Source: Gammaproteobacteria bacterium
Lineage (GTDB): Bacteria > Pseudomonadota > Gammaproteobacteria > Steroidobacterales > GCA-2729495
Assembly (NCBI GenBank): GCA_014337915.1
Contig: QUBU01000022.1
Location: 1 to 42,848 of the forward strand
Direction: 5' to 3'
Length of the DNA stretch: 42,848 bases
Below, one piece after another: positions 1 through 8,214 of the stretch. The first letter of the stretch is position 1; every line of letters starts with the position of its first letter. A program made the translations under genes and the position numbers. The notes below the pieces were generated by a model. It had not been told where the DNA came from. It saw only the letters and a program-made list of their open reading frames with translations, and did not search any database.

Positions 1-891
1 GGCACGGCGCTCGGAGAGCTTCTGGTTGTAGGCCTCGGCGCCGGAGCTGTCGGTGTGGCCGACGACGGTGCCGGAGACGAACTTCAGGCGGGTGAGGGTA
101 TCGGCGACCTCGTCCAGGGTCTTGCGGCCCTCGTCGGTGAGTTCGGCGGAGTTGAGCGCGAACTGCACCTGGCGGGTGACGTCGCAGGAGCAGCCATGGC
201 TGCCGACGCGGTCGCCCTTGGGCGTATCCGGGCACTGGTCGAGGCTGTCGACGACGCCATCGCCATCGCTGTCAGCCGGCGGCGGGGGCGGAGGCGGCGG
301 GGGCGGCGGTGCCGCCGCGGCGACCGGGGCCGGTGCCGCCTTGGCACGGCTCCCGAGAGCCACCTGGAAACCGGCGTTGATCATCCAGTCGTTCAGGCTG
401 TCGCTGGCATCTTCCCAGCGGTACAGGGCTTCGGTGCGCAGCGCCACGCGCTCGCCCCACAGGTCCGTGAACAGGCCGACGCCTCCCTGCGCCTGGAGGT
501 TGTCCTGGTCGCCGATCGCGCCCCCGGCATCGTCATTGACGAAGCCGACGCCGGCGATCAGGTAGGGCGAGAAGCGCCCGGCGCGGTTGTAGACATTGAG
601 GAAGTTCACGATCAGCCCGGTCTGGTCGATGCTGTCGCTGCCGTGCTCGGCGTCCAGCGTCAGGCGCTGAATCGCCAGTTCGACGTTCCAGTGCTCCTCG
701 AGGGCGAAGCCGGCGGCCAGCTGCCCGCCCTGGACACCGTCGTCCAGCTTGATGCCATTGATCCGGCCATCGGGGTTGATGTACGTCGCCAGCGGCGTGA
801 TGTATGCCTGGCCGACTTCCTCCAGCGCCTGTGCCGCCGGGAAGCTCAGGCCGAGGGCAATGGCAGCCGTTGCCAGTGTCAGTGTTCGCAT
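1..891 (-). CDS. OmpA-family outer membrane protein (3' end outside window)
   Basis: Outer membrane beta-barrel protein with a periplasmic peptidoglycan-binding domain; 297 codons are visible and the frame stays open through the left edge, so the C-terminus is missing. The protein starts at an ATG (891-889) with a signal peptide of about 22 residues (hydrophobic core, then PAAQA). A barrel-like region of alternating residues covers about 25-180. An Ala/Pro linker with about ten consecutive prolines follows, then a thrombospondin type-3-like calcium motif (DSDGDG, CPDTPKGDR), then the start of the OmpA/MotB C-terminal domain (GHTDSSGAEAYNQKLSERR), in which Asp and Arg contact diaminopimelate. 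The architecture is the same as in the OmpA protein encoded at 10,758-11,855. It is divergent from the peroxidase-related gene. Family assignment is firm; porin versus purely structural role cannot be told. Confidence 0.9.
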   Translation of the reverse strand, partial: MRTLTLATAAIALGLSFPAAQALEEVGQAYITPLATYINPDGRINGIKLDDGVQGGQLAAGFALEEHWNVELAIQRLTLDAEHGSDSIDQTGLIVNFLNVYNRAGRFSPYLIAGVGFVNDDAGGAIGDQDNLQAQGGVGLFTDLWGERVALRTEALYRWEDASDSLNDWMINAGFQVALGSRAKAAPAPVAAAAPPPPPPPPPPPADSDGDGVVDSLDQCPDTPKGDRVGSHGCSCDVTRQVQFALNSAELTDEGRKTLDEVADTLTRLKFVSGTVVGHTDSSGAEAYNQKLSERRA

Positions 892-1104
892 GGGCATCCT
901 CGCTGTCTTTGTCCGTTATTGCGGATCCGCCGCCGCTGGGCGTTCGCGGAGTCGCGCCGATTGTAGCCCGGGACATGGCGCATGCATACGGCCACTGCCG
1001 GCACCCGATCTGCTATCGTCTGGACCCTGCAACGGAGCGGGAGGAGGCGCCACGGGCGGCGCGCACGGGGTGGCCTTGCCCCGGTCCGCCGGAAAGCGCA
1101 GAGC

Positions 1105-1776
1105 ATGCCGCAGCCGCCACACATATCGAGGTTGCCGGTTCCACCGGAGAGCCGGCTCGATGCCGACCTGCGCCGCTATTTCGAGGTCTGCCGGGAGCGC
1201 CTCGGCCTGCTGCCCAACGTACTGTCCGCCCTGAGCCTCAAGCCAGCCCGCCTGCGCAACTTCATCAGCACGTACAACGAAATCATGCTGGGCAAGGACT
1301 CGCGGCTGTCGCTGCTCGAGCGCGAGATGATCGCCGTGGTCGTGTCCAGCCATAACCGCTGCTATTACTGCCTGGTCGCCCATGGCCAGGCCGTGCGCGA
1401 ACTCTCGGGGGATCCGGAACTCGGTGAGATGCTGGTGATGAACTATCGCGTTGCGCGCCTGCCGCCGCGCCAGCGCGCCATGCTGGACTTCGCCTGGAAG
1501 CTCACTGCGTCGCCGGGGGATGTCGGCGAAGCTGATCGCAGGGCGCTGCGTCGCGCCGGCTTCAGCAGTGGCGATATCTACGACATCAGCGAGATCGTCG
1601 GCCTGTTCAATCTCAGCAACCGCATGGCCATGGGACTCGACATGATGCCCAACCGCGAGTACCACGCCATGAGCCGGACCATCGCGAAACCCGGTGGCGG
1701 CAAGGCGCGCGCCGGCCGCAAGCCTGGCCGCAGGGCGGGACGAAAGACAGTCCGAAAGACGCCAAAGAGTCACTGA
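1105..1776 (+). CDS. AhpD-like peroxidase-related protein (carboxymuconolactone decarboxylase fold)
   Basis: Predicted cytoplasmic thiol-based antioxidant protein of the AhpD/CMD superfamily, 223 residues. The signature is the redox pair C86-Y-Y-C89 followed by H93 inside a helix (SSHNRCYYCLVAHG), as in AhpD, where the cysteines and a nearby His relay electrons or protons to a peroxidase partner. The tail after about residue 190 is rich in Lys, Arg and Gly and probably disordered. The in-frame ATG at 1105 was chosen because homologues begin near the P-R-L-P-V-P-P segment and upstream codons look non-coding; an in-frame GTG lies further upstream at 982. The stop overlaps the start of zntB by one base, implying translational coupling. 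The exact substrate is unknown; the family is often annotated only as peroxidase-related enzyme. Confidence 0.85.
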   Translation: MPQPPHISRLPVPPESRLDADLRRYFEVCRERLGLLPNVLSALSLKPARLRNFISTYNEIMLGKDSRLSLLEREMIAVVVSSHNRCYYCLVAHGQAVRELSGDPELGEMLVMNYRVARLPPRQRAMLDFAWKLTASPGDVGEADRRALRRAGFSSGDIYDISEIVGLFNLSNRMAMGLDMMPNREYHAMSRTIAKPGGGKARAGRKPGRRAGRKTVRKTPKSH

Positions 1777-2768
1777 TGAGCCAGCAACAGCCACCACCCA
1801 CCGAGCACGGCCTGGTCTGGGCCATGATCCTCGACCGCAGGGGCGGCGGCAGCCGCATCGGCTGGGAAGGCCTCGCCAGCTGGCGCCCGGAGCAGGGGCT
1901 GCTCTGGGTGCACTTCGACATCAGCGAGCCTGCGCCCGAACAATGGCTCGAGGAGAAGAGTGGTCTCGAACTGCCGATCGCCGCGGCGCTGGTCGCCGAA
2001 GACACGCGGCCACGCAGCGCGCCCTCGCGCAACGGGCTGCTGGTCATCCTGCGCGGCGTGAACCTGAATCCGGGCGCGGAGCCCGACGACATGGTCTCGG
2101 TGCGGGTCTGGCTGGAGCGCGACCGCATCTTCACCGCGCGGCGCCGCCAGCTGCGCATCAGCGGCGAGATCAAGGCGGCCATCGAGAGCGGGGAGGGGCC
2201 GTCCAGCCCCGGGGAGTTCCTCTGCGTGCTGGTGGAGGGCCTCGTCGACCGCATCGGCGAATCGGTGGACGACCTCGACGAGCACATCGATGCCCTGGAG
2301 GCGGCCGCCGGCGAGCACAACATCATGGAAGTGCGTGGCCAGCTCGCCGACATGCGCCGGCAGACGGCGCAGCTGCGCCGCTTCCTGGCACCGCAGCGCG
2401 ACGCGCTGGACCGGCTGGTGCGTCAGCCCGACGCGATCCTTTCGGAAGCCGACAACCTCGCCATCCGCGAGCAGGCCGACCGCGTGCAGCGCTTTCTCGA
2501 GGACCTGGACCTGATCCGCGAACGCGGCATGGTCTCGCAGGAAGAGGTCGTCAGCCGCCTTGCCTTCCAGCAGAACCAGCGCATCCTGGTGCTGTCGGTG
2601 CTCTCGGCCGTGTTCCTGCCGCTGACGTTCCTCACCGGGCTGATGGGCATGAATGTCGGCGGCATCCCTGGCGCCGAAACCACGCTCGGGTTCTTTGCGG
2701 CTTCGGCACTGCTGGTGGCCCTCGGGGCACTGATCGCGGTCTATTTCCGCCGCAACAAGTGGTTCTGA
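1776..2768 (+). CDS. zntB: CorA-family zinc transporter ZntB
   Basis: Inner-membrane divalent cation channel of the CorA metal ion transporter family, 330 residues, matching the usual ZntB length. A large cytoplasmic N-terminal domain with a long helical stalk (about 150-260) is followed by two C-terminal membrane helices (about 272-292 and 302-322). The pore signature G291-M292-N293 sits at the end of the first helix. The protein ends in a basic RRNKWF tail as in ZntB. The family mediates Zn2+ (or Cd2+) flux; ZntB rather than CorA or CorB is chosen from N-terminal features such as the GLVWAMILDR-like opening and the overall length. ATG overlaps the preceding stop (TGATG), so the two genes form a unit. 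Confidence 0.88.
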   Translation: MSQQQPPPTEHGLVWAMILDRRGGGSRIGWEGLASWRPEQGLLWVHFDISEPAPEQWLEEKSGLELPIAAALVAEDTRPRSAPSRNGLLVILRGVNLNPGAEPDDMVSVRVWLERDRIFTARRRQLRISGEIKAAIESGEGPSSPGEFLCVLVEGLVDRIGESVDDLDEHIDALEAAAGEHNIMEVRGQLADMRRQTAQLRRFLAPQRDALDRLVRQPDAILSEADNLAIREQADRVQRFLEDLDLIRERGMVSQEEVVSRLAFQQNQRILVLSVLSAVFLPLTFLTGLMGMNVGGIPGAETTLGFFAASALLVALGALIAVYFRRNKWF

Positions 2769-2783
2769 AGCCATTGCGGCACC

Positions 2784-2789
2784 AGGAGG
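2784..2789 (+). promoter_or_regulatory. Strong ribosome binding site for sorA
   Basis: AGGAGG lies 4 bases upstream of the ATG at 2794. It fixes the sorA start, only 25 bases after the zntB stop. Confidence 0.7.
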
Positions 2790-2793
2790 GCAG

Positions 2794-4011
2794 ATGACGC
2801 AGCGTCGACAGTTCCTCGGGAGCCTCGCCGGTATTGCACTGGCCGCGCCATTCGGCCGGCTGGCCGGGGCCGCGCCCGCGCCGTCACCGGGGCTGCCGTC
2901 CGGCGCCGTTGAGTCGGGCATCCTCGCGGCCCTGCCGGGCAAGAAACCGCTGATCAAGCGCAGCTTCCGCGCGCCGAACTACGAGACGCCGCTGCAGTAC
3001 TTCGACCAGCTCTACACGCCCAACGACGCATTCTTCGTGCGCTACCACCTCTCCGGCATTCCCCGGGTCGATGCCCGCAGCTGGCGCCTGCGCGTGGGCG
3101 GTGCGGCGGCCGTGGCGCCGCGCGAGTTCAGCCTCGATGAACTGCGCAGCGGGTTCGAGCAGGTGGAAGTCGCGGCGGTCGCCCAGTGTTCCGGCAACCG
3201 GCGCGGCCTCTACACGCCACATGTGCCCGGGATCCAGTGGAGCATCGGCGCCATGGGCAATGCGCGCTGGCGCGGCGTGCGCCTGCGCGATGTGCTGGCC
3301 AGGGCTGGCGTGCGCCCCGGCGCCGTGGAGGTGGCGTTCGACGGCGCCGATACCGGCGTGCTGGCGGCCACGCCCGACCTCGTCAAGAGCCTGCCCGTGG
3401 ACAAGGTGCTGGATGAACACACGCTGGTGGCGTTCGAAATGAATGGTGAGCCATTGCCGCACTGGCATGGTGCGCCTGCACGGCTGGTGGTGCCCGGATG
3501 GACCGCGACCTACTGGGTCAAGCACCTCGCCAGCATCAGCATCCTGCCGGCCGCCTTCGACGGCTACTGGATGAAGTCGGCCTATCGCCTGCCGCGCGCT
3601 GCCTTCCCCGGTGCCGCGGCGTTCGCCTCCCAGGCCAGCGAGTCGACGACACCGATCACCAGCATGGTGGTCAATTCGCTGGTCACCAACATGGTGAGCG
3701 GCCAGCGGGTGGCTGCGGGTGTGCCGCTGGAAGTCCGCGGCATTGCCTGGGACGGTGGCCATGGCATTCGCAGGGTGGAGGTTGCCCAGTCGATGGACGG
3801 CCCCTGGATGGCGGCCCGGCTTGGCGTGGATGCCGGACGGTTTTCCTGGCGGCAGTGGCAGTACAGCTTCCGTCCCGGGGCGCAAGGCAGCCAGCGCCTG
3901 CTGTTCCGCGCCACCAGCCACGCCGGCGAGACGCAGGGCAGCCAGCTGGTGCCCAATCCCGCCGGCTACCACCACAATCTCATCCAGGCGCTCGACCTGG
4001 TGGTCGGCTGA
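2794..4011 (+). CDS. sorA: Sulfite dehydrogenase, molybdopterin subunit (SorA-like)
   Basis: Periplasmic molybdenum enzyme of the sulfite oxidase family, 405 residues, predicted to oxidise sulfite to sulfate and pass electrons to a c-type cytochrome. A twin-arginine signal is visible at the N-terminus (T-Q-R-R-Q-F-L-G, then a hydrophobic stretch ending near residue 30), as expected for a cofactor-loaded exported protein. The molybdopterin domain follows (about 60-280). The family Mo-ligand cysteine is C132 in the AQCSGNRRG motif. The C-terminal dimerisation domain (about 290-405) has the Ig-like fold typical of the family. The next gene encodes a small c-type cytochrome, the same order as SorA-SorB of Starkeya. 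Substrate is inferred from this pairing; other sulfite-oxidase-fold enzymes exist. Confidence 0.9.
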   Translation: MTQRRQFLGSLAGIALAAPFGRLAGAAPAPSPGLPSGAVESGILAALPGKKPLIKRSFRAPNYETPLQYFDQLYTPNDAFFVRYHLSGIPRVDARSWRLRVGGAAAVAPREFSLDELRSGFEQVEVAAVAQCSGNRRGLYTPHVPGIQWSIGAMGNARWRGVRLRDVLARAGVRPGAVEVAFDGADTGVLAATPDLVKSLPVDKVLDEHTLVAFEMNGEPLPHWHGAPARLVVPGWTATYWVKHLASISILPAAFDGYWMKSAYRLPRAAFPGAAAFASQASESTTPITSMVVNSLVTNMVSGQRVAAGVPLEVRGIAWDGGHGIRRVEVAQSMDGPWMAARLGVDAGRFSWRQWQYSFRPGAQGSQRLLFRATSHAGETQGSQLVPNPAGYHHNLIQALDLVVG

Positions 4012-4022
4012 TGGAGGTTGCC

Positions 4023-4310
4023 ATGAAAAATGCCGTTGCCGCCGCGCTGTTGCTGCTGGCCGTGCCGGCGCATGCCGACGAGAGCCAGATCCAGCTGCGC
4101 GAAGGCCCGGGCAGGGTGCTGGTACAGGCCAACTGCATCACCTGCCACAGCCTCGACTACATACCGATGAACTCGGTATTCCTCGACCACGCCGGCTGGC
4201 AGAAGGTGGTCGACAAGATGATCCGGGTGATGGGCGCGCCGATCCGGCCTGAGGACGTCGGGCCGATCGTCGACTACCTGGCAGCCGCCTACGGCCGCCC
4301 GGCCGGCTGA
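4023..4310 (+). CDS. sorB: Sulfite dehydrogenase cytochrome c subunit (SorB-like)
   Basis: Small periplasmic monohaem cytochrome c, 95 residues including a signal peptide of about 18 residues ending in A-H-A. The haem site is C38-I-T-C41-H42, and M49 in the IPMNS segment is a candidate sixth ligand. It would accept electrons from SorA and pass them to the respiratory chain. The start at 4023 is preferred to the in-frame ATG at 4011, because GGAGG at 4014-4018 is correctly spaced for 4023 and the signal peptide then begins MKN. The gene follows sorA with 11 bases between stop and start and is convergent, with only 7 bases to spare, with the SDR gene on the other strand. Confidence 0.88.
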   Translation: MKNAVAAALLLLAVPAHADESQIQLREGPGRVLVQANCITCHSLDYIPMNSVFLDHAGWQKVVDKMIRVMGAPIRPEDVGPIVDYLAAAYGRPAG

Positions 4311-4317
4311 CGCTACC

Positions 4318-5124
4318 TCACCAGGGGATCTCGCTCCGGTCCTCGTAGGAGAGGAACTTGCCGTTGTCGGCAGGCGTGAGGCTGTCGATGATGCGCAGCA
4401 TCTTTGTCACGCTTTCCGGTGCCTCGATCACCCCCGGCCGCTTGATGGCGCGCAGCTTCGGATCGGTCAGGGTGTTGACCTGCCCGGGCGAGAGCAGCAC
4501 CAGGGTGACGCCCTTCTTCGGCGTTTCGAAGGCCAGCGTGTACATGTACATGTCCAGCGCCGCCTTGCTGCCGCGGTACTCGTACATCATGGGCATCTTC
4601 GGGCTCTCGGCGAAGGACCCGCCCTTGCTGGAGAGCACTACGATCTGCTTCTTCGCCGATGCCGCGACCTGGCCCATGAAGGCCTGGCACATCTTCAGCG
4701 GGCCAATGGCATTGACCAGCAGGCTCTGGCGCGCGATGTCGAAATCCACGCCGGCGAGCGGCTTGAAGGCGGAGGGATAGCTCGGGGTGACCGCCGCATT
4801 GAGCAGCAGGATGTCGATGGGCTGGTCGCGATAGCGGGCCGCCAGGGCATCGATAGCCGCGTGGTCGGTGACGTCCAGCGGCTCGATCACCACGCCGGCA
4901 TGCGCCTTTGCCAGTTCCTGCAGTTCGGTGGCCTCCGCCGGCTTGCGCACCGTGGCGATGACGTTCCAGCCGCGGGCAGCGATCTGGCGCACGTATTCCA
5001 GGCCGATGCCGCGGTTGGCGCCGGTGACGAGCACCGTGGGCTTGCCGGCCTCCATGCCGGCTGCGGTGGAACTCGCGGCCAGCGTCGCGAAGGCCAGGGC
5101 AGCACCAAACAGGTTCCTGATCAT
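4318..5124 (-). CDS. SDR-family NAD(P)-dependent oxidoreductase with signal-like N-terminus
   Basis: Short-chain dehydrogenase/reductase of 268 residues. The Rossmann dinucleotide motif T-G-A-N-R-G-I-G occupies 34-41, an L-L-N-A-A segment stands for the NNAG motif, the catalytic Ser lies in VVLSSKGGS, and the YxxxK pair reads Y-R-G-S-K. The arrangement resembles the C-factor/sniffer-like classical SDRs. Residues 1-22 (MIRNLFGAALAFATLAASST and following Ala-Ala) look like a Sec signal peptide or membrane anchor, which is unusual because NAD(P) is cytoplasmic. A start at internal Met24 (GMEAGKPT) would give an ordinary cytosolic enzyme. Substrate unknown. Convergent with sorB, divergent from the split-barrel protein gene. 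Confidence 0.85.
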   Translation of the reverse strand: MIRNLFGAALAFATLAASSTAAGMEAGKPTVLVTGANRGIGLEYVRQIAARGWNVIATVRKPAEATELQELAKAHAGVVIEPLDVTDHAAIDALAARYRDQPIDILLLNAAVTPSYPSAFKPLAGVDFDIARQSLLVNAIGPLKMCQAFMGQVAASAKKQIVVLSSKGGSFAESPKMPMMYEYRGSKAALDMYMYTLAFETPKKGVTLVLLSPGQVNTLTDPKLRAIKRPGVIEAPESVTKMLRIIDSLTPADNGKFLSYEDRSEIPW

Positions 5125-5329
5125 GGCAGTGGGTCTCCTGCATTCATCCGGCGCCGGTGGCCGGCAACCGGGCGATCATAGGTGCAGCTGCAGCCGTGCC
5201 TCAACGCGGTCGCTGCCGTTGTCCCCACAGTGGTGGCAGCTTGCCGCATCCCGGCCCCGGATGCGGCAGCGCGTGCGATAATTCCGCGCCCACAGCCCGC
5301 CCGGAATGCAGACAAGGGAGAAGAACACC

Positions 5330-5848
5330 ATGAGTGCCGCCCATCGCTGGCTCGAACCCGAGAACTGGCCCAAGGTTCCCATGCCGCGCCAGGATCTCGA
5401 AACGCGGATCGAGCGCATCCTGACGCTCACCAACATCGCCTACCTGGGTACGCTGGGAAAGAACGGGCCGATCGTCAGCCCGCTGGAGTTCTACGCCGAC
5501 GGCCTCGATGTCTACGTTTTTCCGCAGCCCAACAGCCCGAAGCTCAAGGCGATGCAGCGCGATCCGCGCATCTGCCTGGCGGTAGCCAACCCGATGGCCG
5601 GCTGGGCCTGCGCCATGGGCTGCCAGCTGTTCGGCAACGCCGAACTGCTCGATCCCGGCACCAGCGACTGGAACCGTGGCATGCAGGTCTTCAAGTGGGT
5701 GGCGTCATCCTTCGAGATCGGCCGGATCTCCAGCGAGCCGCCCAGGGGCCAGCTGATGCGCCTGCGGCCGGATCGCATCGTCTACACCGAGCATTTCCTG
5801 CGCCGCGACGGCTTCGCGCCCCGGCAGATCTGGCTACGCAATCCCTGA
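5330..5848 (+). CDS. Pyridoxamine 5'-phosphate oxidase-like split-barrel flavoprotein
   Basis: Predicted cytoplasmic FMN- or deazaflavin-binding protein of the PNPOx-like split beta-barrel superfamily, 172 residues. The core runs from about 20 to 140: a helix (RIERILTLTN), then strands AYLGTLGKNGPIVSPLEF, then DVYVFPQPNSPKLKAMQRDPR, the helix-strand pattern in which such proteins hold the flavin phosphate, then AMGCQLFGNAEL. The start at 5330 was chosen over an in-frame ATG at 5306 because GGGAG (5316-5320) is well placed for it. The superfamily includes F420-dependent reductases (FDORs) as well as FMN oxidases and haem-binding proteins. Given the F420 genes nearby, F420 use is possible but is an inference. 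Confidence 0.78.
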   Translation: MSAAHRWLEPENWPKVPMPRQDLETRIERILTLTNIAYLGTLGKNGPIVSPLEFYADGLDVYVFPQPNSPKLKAMQRDPRICLAVANPMAGWACAMGCQLFGNAELLDPGTSDWNRGMQVFKWVASSFEIGRISSEPPRGQLMRLRPDRIVYTEHFLRRDGFAPRQIWLRNP

Positions 5849-5856
5849 ACCACGAT

Positions 5857-5878
5857 CGCCGGCGAGGCCTCGCCGGCG
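5857..5878. terminator. Perfect 22-nt GC palindrome between convergent genes
   Basis: Eleven bases (cgccggcgagg) are followed directly by their exact reverse complement, filling the gap between the split-barrel gene stop (5848) and the MFS gene stop (5879). In RNA from either strand it would fold into a strong hairpin. There is no U-run, so intrinsic termination is plausible but not shown. Confidence 0.5.
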
Positions 5879-7054
5879 TCAGTGGCCCGGCCCGGGTCCG
5901 GCATTCCTGGAGCGTCCTGCCGTCGCGATGAACAGCAGCAGCGCGGCGGCGATGCACACGGCAGCCACGTAGTTCGCGGCGGCATAGCTGCCGCCGGCCA
6001 GGAAGAACCGGGTGAGCGTCGGGCCGAGGAAGAAGCCGCCGATCTGGATCGTGGGAATCAGCAGGCTGAACTTGCCGGTCGTGTCATTGGCGGCGACGTT
6101 GCCCATGAGATAGGGCCCGGTCATGTTCCAGAAAGTCTGGAAGGTGGCCACGGTCATGGCGAACTGCAGCCAGGGCATTTCGCCCCTGAGCAGCAGCACC
6201 ATGACGAGCTGTACCGCCAGCGCCAGACTCACGGGCAGCAGGCGGCCGAAGCGATCGGCCATGGCTGCAGCCGCCAGCGCGCCGATTACCGCGATGCCGG
6301 TCGAGAGTGCCAGCGCCTTGCCCACATCCACGGCCGCCGCCGCACTGGCCGTGGCGTCGCAGCCGGGGCAGGTGACTTCCACGCCGACGAGCTTGATGGA
6401 GGCCCAGATGGCGCCGAGGCCGGTGCACCAGAGCAGCATCACCGCCAGCGCAGCGAGGGCCGGTGCCACCGGGCCGGCGGGCTGCGCCGCCGCGGCCTGC
6501 TGGCCGCTGGCGGCGGGCTGCGGGATCCAGGCAGCGGCCAGCAGCGCGAGGACCGCCAGTCCCGCCATGGGCAGCGTGACGCCGGCAACACCGGCATCCT
6601 GCGGCATGGGCAGGAAGCGGAAGAACAGCACGCCGAGCAGCACCTGCGCCGCGACCAGGAAGGCAAAATTCCGGTCCTTCTGGCGGGTGTTGCCGACGAT
6701 TGCGACGGCCAGCGCGAAGGCGGTGCCCTCGCCAAGCAGGCCGATGAGGAAGCGCAGAACGCCGAGCGTGGTCGCGCTGGCTTCAAAGGCCGAGAGGATG
6801 TTGCCGCCGATGATGACCAGCAATGCGGAGACTGCGGCCAGCCGCCAGGGCAGTCGCTGCATCCAGGACAGTGCCAGCACCGGTCCCAGCGCCGTGCCGA
6901 GGGCTTCCAGTGCCGTGATGGAAAACGCGTCGCCAGCCTGCATGCCCAGGCGGGTGACCAGCACCTCGACCAGGATGGGCTGGCCCATGATGGCGAATAC
7001 ACCGCAGCAACCCAGCAGCAGCGCCGCGACGACGGTGGTCGGTCTGTCGGCCAT
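5879..7054 (-). CDS. MFS transporter
   Basis: Inner-membrane secondary transporter of the major facilitator superfamily, 391 residues, with about 12 hydrophobic segments in two halves separated by a Pro/Ala/Gln-rich cytoplasmic loop near 185-200. A charged loop after the second helix (LSWMQRLPWR) and the equivalent in the second half (ADRFGRLLPVS, close to the DRxGR loop signature) support the family. Substrate cannot be read from sequence. It lies 55 bases downstream of the IclR-type regulator on the same strand and may be its target, together with the DUF1838 and DUF1244 genes, suggesting uptake or efflux of a catabolic substrate (inference). Confidence 0.85.
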   Translation of the reverse strand: MADRPTTVVAALLLGCCGVFAIMGQPILVEVLVTRLGMQAGDAFSITALEALGTALGPVLALSWMQRLPWRLAAVSALLVIIGGNILSAFEASATTLGVLRFLIGLLGEGTAFALAVAIVGNTRQKDRNFAFLVAAQVLLGVLFFRFLPMPQDAGVAGVTLPMAGLAVLALLAAAWIPQPAASGQQAAAAQPAGPVAPALAALAVMLLWCTGLGAIWASIKLVGVEVTCPGCDATASAAAAVDVGKALALSTGIAVIGALAAAAMADRFGRLLPVSLALAVQLVMVLLLRGEMPWLQFAMTVATFQTFWNMTGPYLMGNVAANDTTGKFSLLIPTIQIGGFFLGPTLTRFFLAGGSYAAANYVAAVCIAAALLLFIATAGRSRNAGPGPGH

Positions 7055-7109
7055 GTGATCCCTTCCCCCTGGCAGGGCAGCCCGGAGACCGTCCGGCTGC
7101 GGTGCGTGC

Positions 7110-7874
7110 CTACTGTACCCGAATGATGTCGTCCAGCGTTTCCCGCAGGCGCTGGCGCATGCTGCGGATGAGCGCCTTCTCGCGCGGCCGGATCCGGTCC
7201 TTGCCGCCGGACAGGGTCAGGACCAGCATGACCCCGGCGGCCTGCGCGGGTACCGGGATGCAGACCGACCCGACGCCCTTGAGCAGCACGTCGTAGCCGG
7301 CGAAGTAGCCCTGCGAGCGGATCTGGCGGATCTGCTGCTGGATCTGCTCGCGCTGCTGGCGCGAGCGCGGGCCACTGCGCGGATCGAGCTGGTCGAAGAA
7401 CGCCGCCAGTTGCCGGTCATCGAACGCCGCGAGCAGCGCGCGGCCCGCGGTGCTGCGCCAGAGCGGCCCGCCCATGCCCGTGGCGACCTGCATCGCCAGG
7501 GCATGCGTGGCCCGGCGGACGTAGAGCACCTCCACATGGCCCTGGGTTGCGGTGCTGAGCGTGCAGGTCTCCTGCAATTCGCTGGCCAGCGAGTCCACCA
7601 GTGCCACCAGTGGATCCGGCAGCAGGATCGTTTTGCCGAGCCAGTCGCCGAGATGACGGACCCGCGCGGTGGGGAAGTAGGTCTTCGTCGGCATGGCGTA
7701 GGCGAGGTAGCCGATGCCGACCATCTCCCGGAGCAGAACCCGCACGCTCGGCTGCGGGATGCGCAGCGCGTGCTGGATCTGTGCTGCCGTCATCGGCTGG
7801 CGCCGCTCGTGAAACAGTTCCAGCACCCGGAAGCCGCGGGAGACGGACTTGCTGATGTTGGCCTGCGGTTTCAT
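7110..7874 (-). CDS. IclR-family transcriptional regulator
   Basis: DNA-binding regulator of 254 residues. An N-terminal winged helix-turn-helix covers about 10-70 (SVSRGFRVLELF, then TAAQIQHALRIPQPSVRVLLREM, the recognition helix). An IclR C-terminal effector domain follows (about 85-250), including GPLWRSTAGRALLAAF, QGYFAGYDVLLKGVGSVCIPVPA and MLVLTLSGG, matching the family's order. Family members sense small aromatic or carboxylic metabolites and mostly control neighbouring catabolic or transport genes, so the MFS transporter downstream and the DUF1838/DUF1244 genes upstream are the likely targets. Effector unknown. Confidence 0.9.
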   Translation of the reverse strand: MKPQANISKSVSRGFRVLELFHERRQPMTAAQIQHALRIPQPSVRVLLREMVGIGYLAYAMPTKTYFPTARVRHLGDWLGKTILLPDPLVALVDSLASELQETCTLSTATQGHVEVLYVRRATHALAMQVATGMGGPLWRSTAGRALLAAFDDRQLAAFFDQLDPRSGPRSRQQREQIQQQIRQIRSQGYFAGYDVLLKGVGSVCIPVPAQAAGVMLVLTLSGGKDRIRPREKALIRSMRQRLRETLDDIIRVQ

Positions 7875-7902
7875 GCGCAGCCGCGCTGCCGTCCCGCGGG
7901 GG

Positions 7903-8169
7903 TTACGGCTGCCGGCCAGCGCCGTCGCGCTGGTAGCGCGCCTTCCACTCGGCGTATGGCATGCCGTAGATGCGCTCGCGCGCCGCCGCGTCGTCCAGTT
8001 CGATGCCGCGCTCCGCGGCAGCGGCCCGGTACCACTTCGCCAGGCAGTTGCGGCAGAAGCCCGCGAGGTTCATCAGGTCGATGTTCTGCAGGTCCCTGCG
8101 CGAGTCCAGGTGCTGGAGCAGGCGGCGGAAGGCCGCCGCCTCCAGTTCGATCCGGGTCTGGTCGTCCAT
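7903..8169 (-). CDS. DUF1244 domain-containing protein
   Basis: Small cytoplasmic protein of 88 residues matching the DUF1244 family over nearly its whole length. The diagnostic block is IDLMNLAGFCRNCLAKWY (30-47), with C39 and C42 forming a C-x-x-C pair that could bind a metal or be redox active. The family is widespread in Proteobacteria with no assigned function. An AGGAGG site sits right upstream of the ATG at 8169. The gene lies between the DUF1838 and IclR genes with short spacers on the same strand, so it is probably co-transcribed. Confidence 0.87.
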   Translation of the reverse strand: MDDQTRIELEAAAFRRLLQHLDSRRDLQNIDLMNLAGFCRNCLAKWYRAAAAERGIELDDAAARERIYGMPYAEWKARYQRDGAGRQP

Positions 8170-8214
8170 GTTCCTCCTGGTGCCGCCGGTCGCGGCTCGG
8201 CAGCCAGTGGCTGG

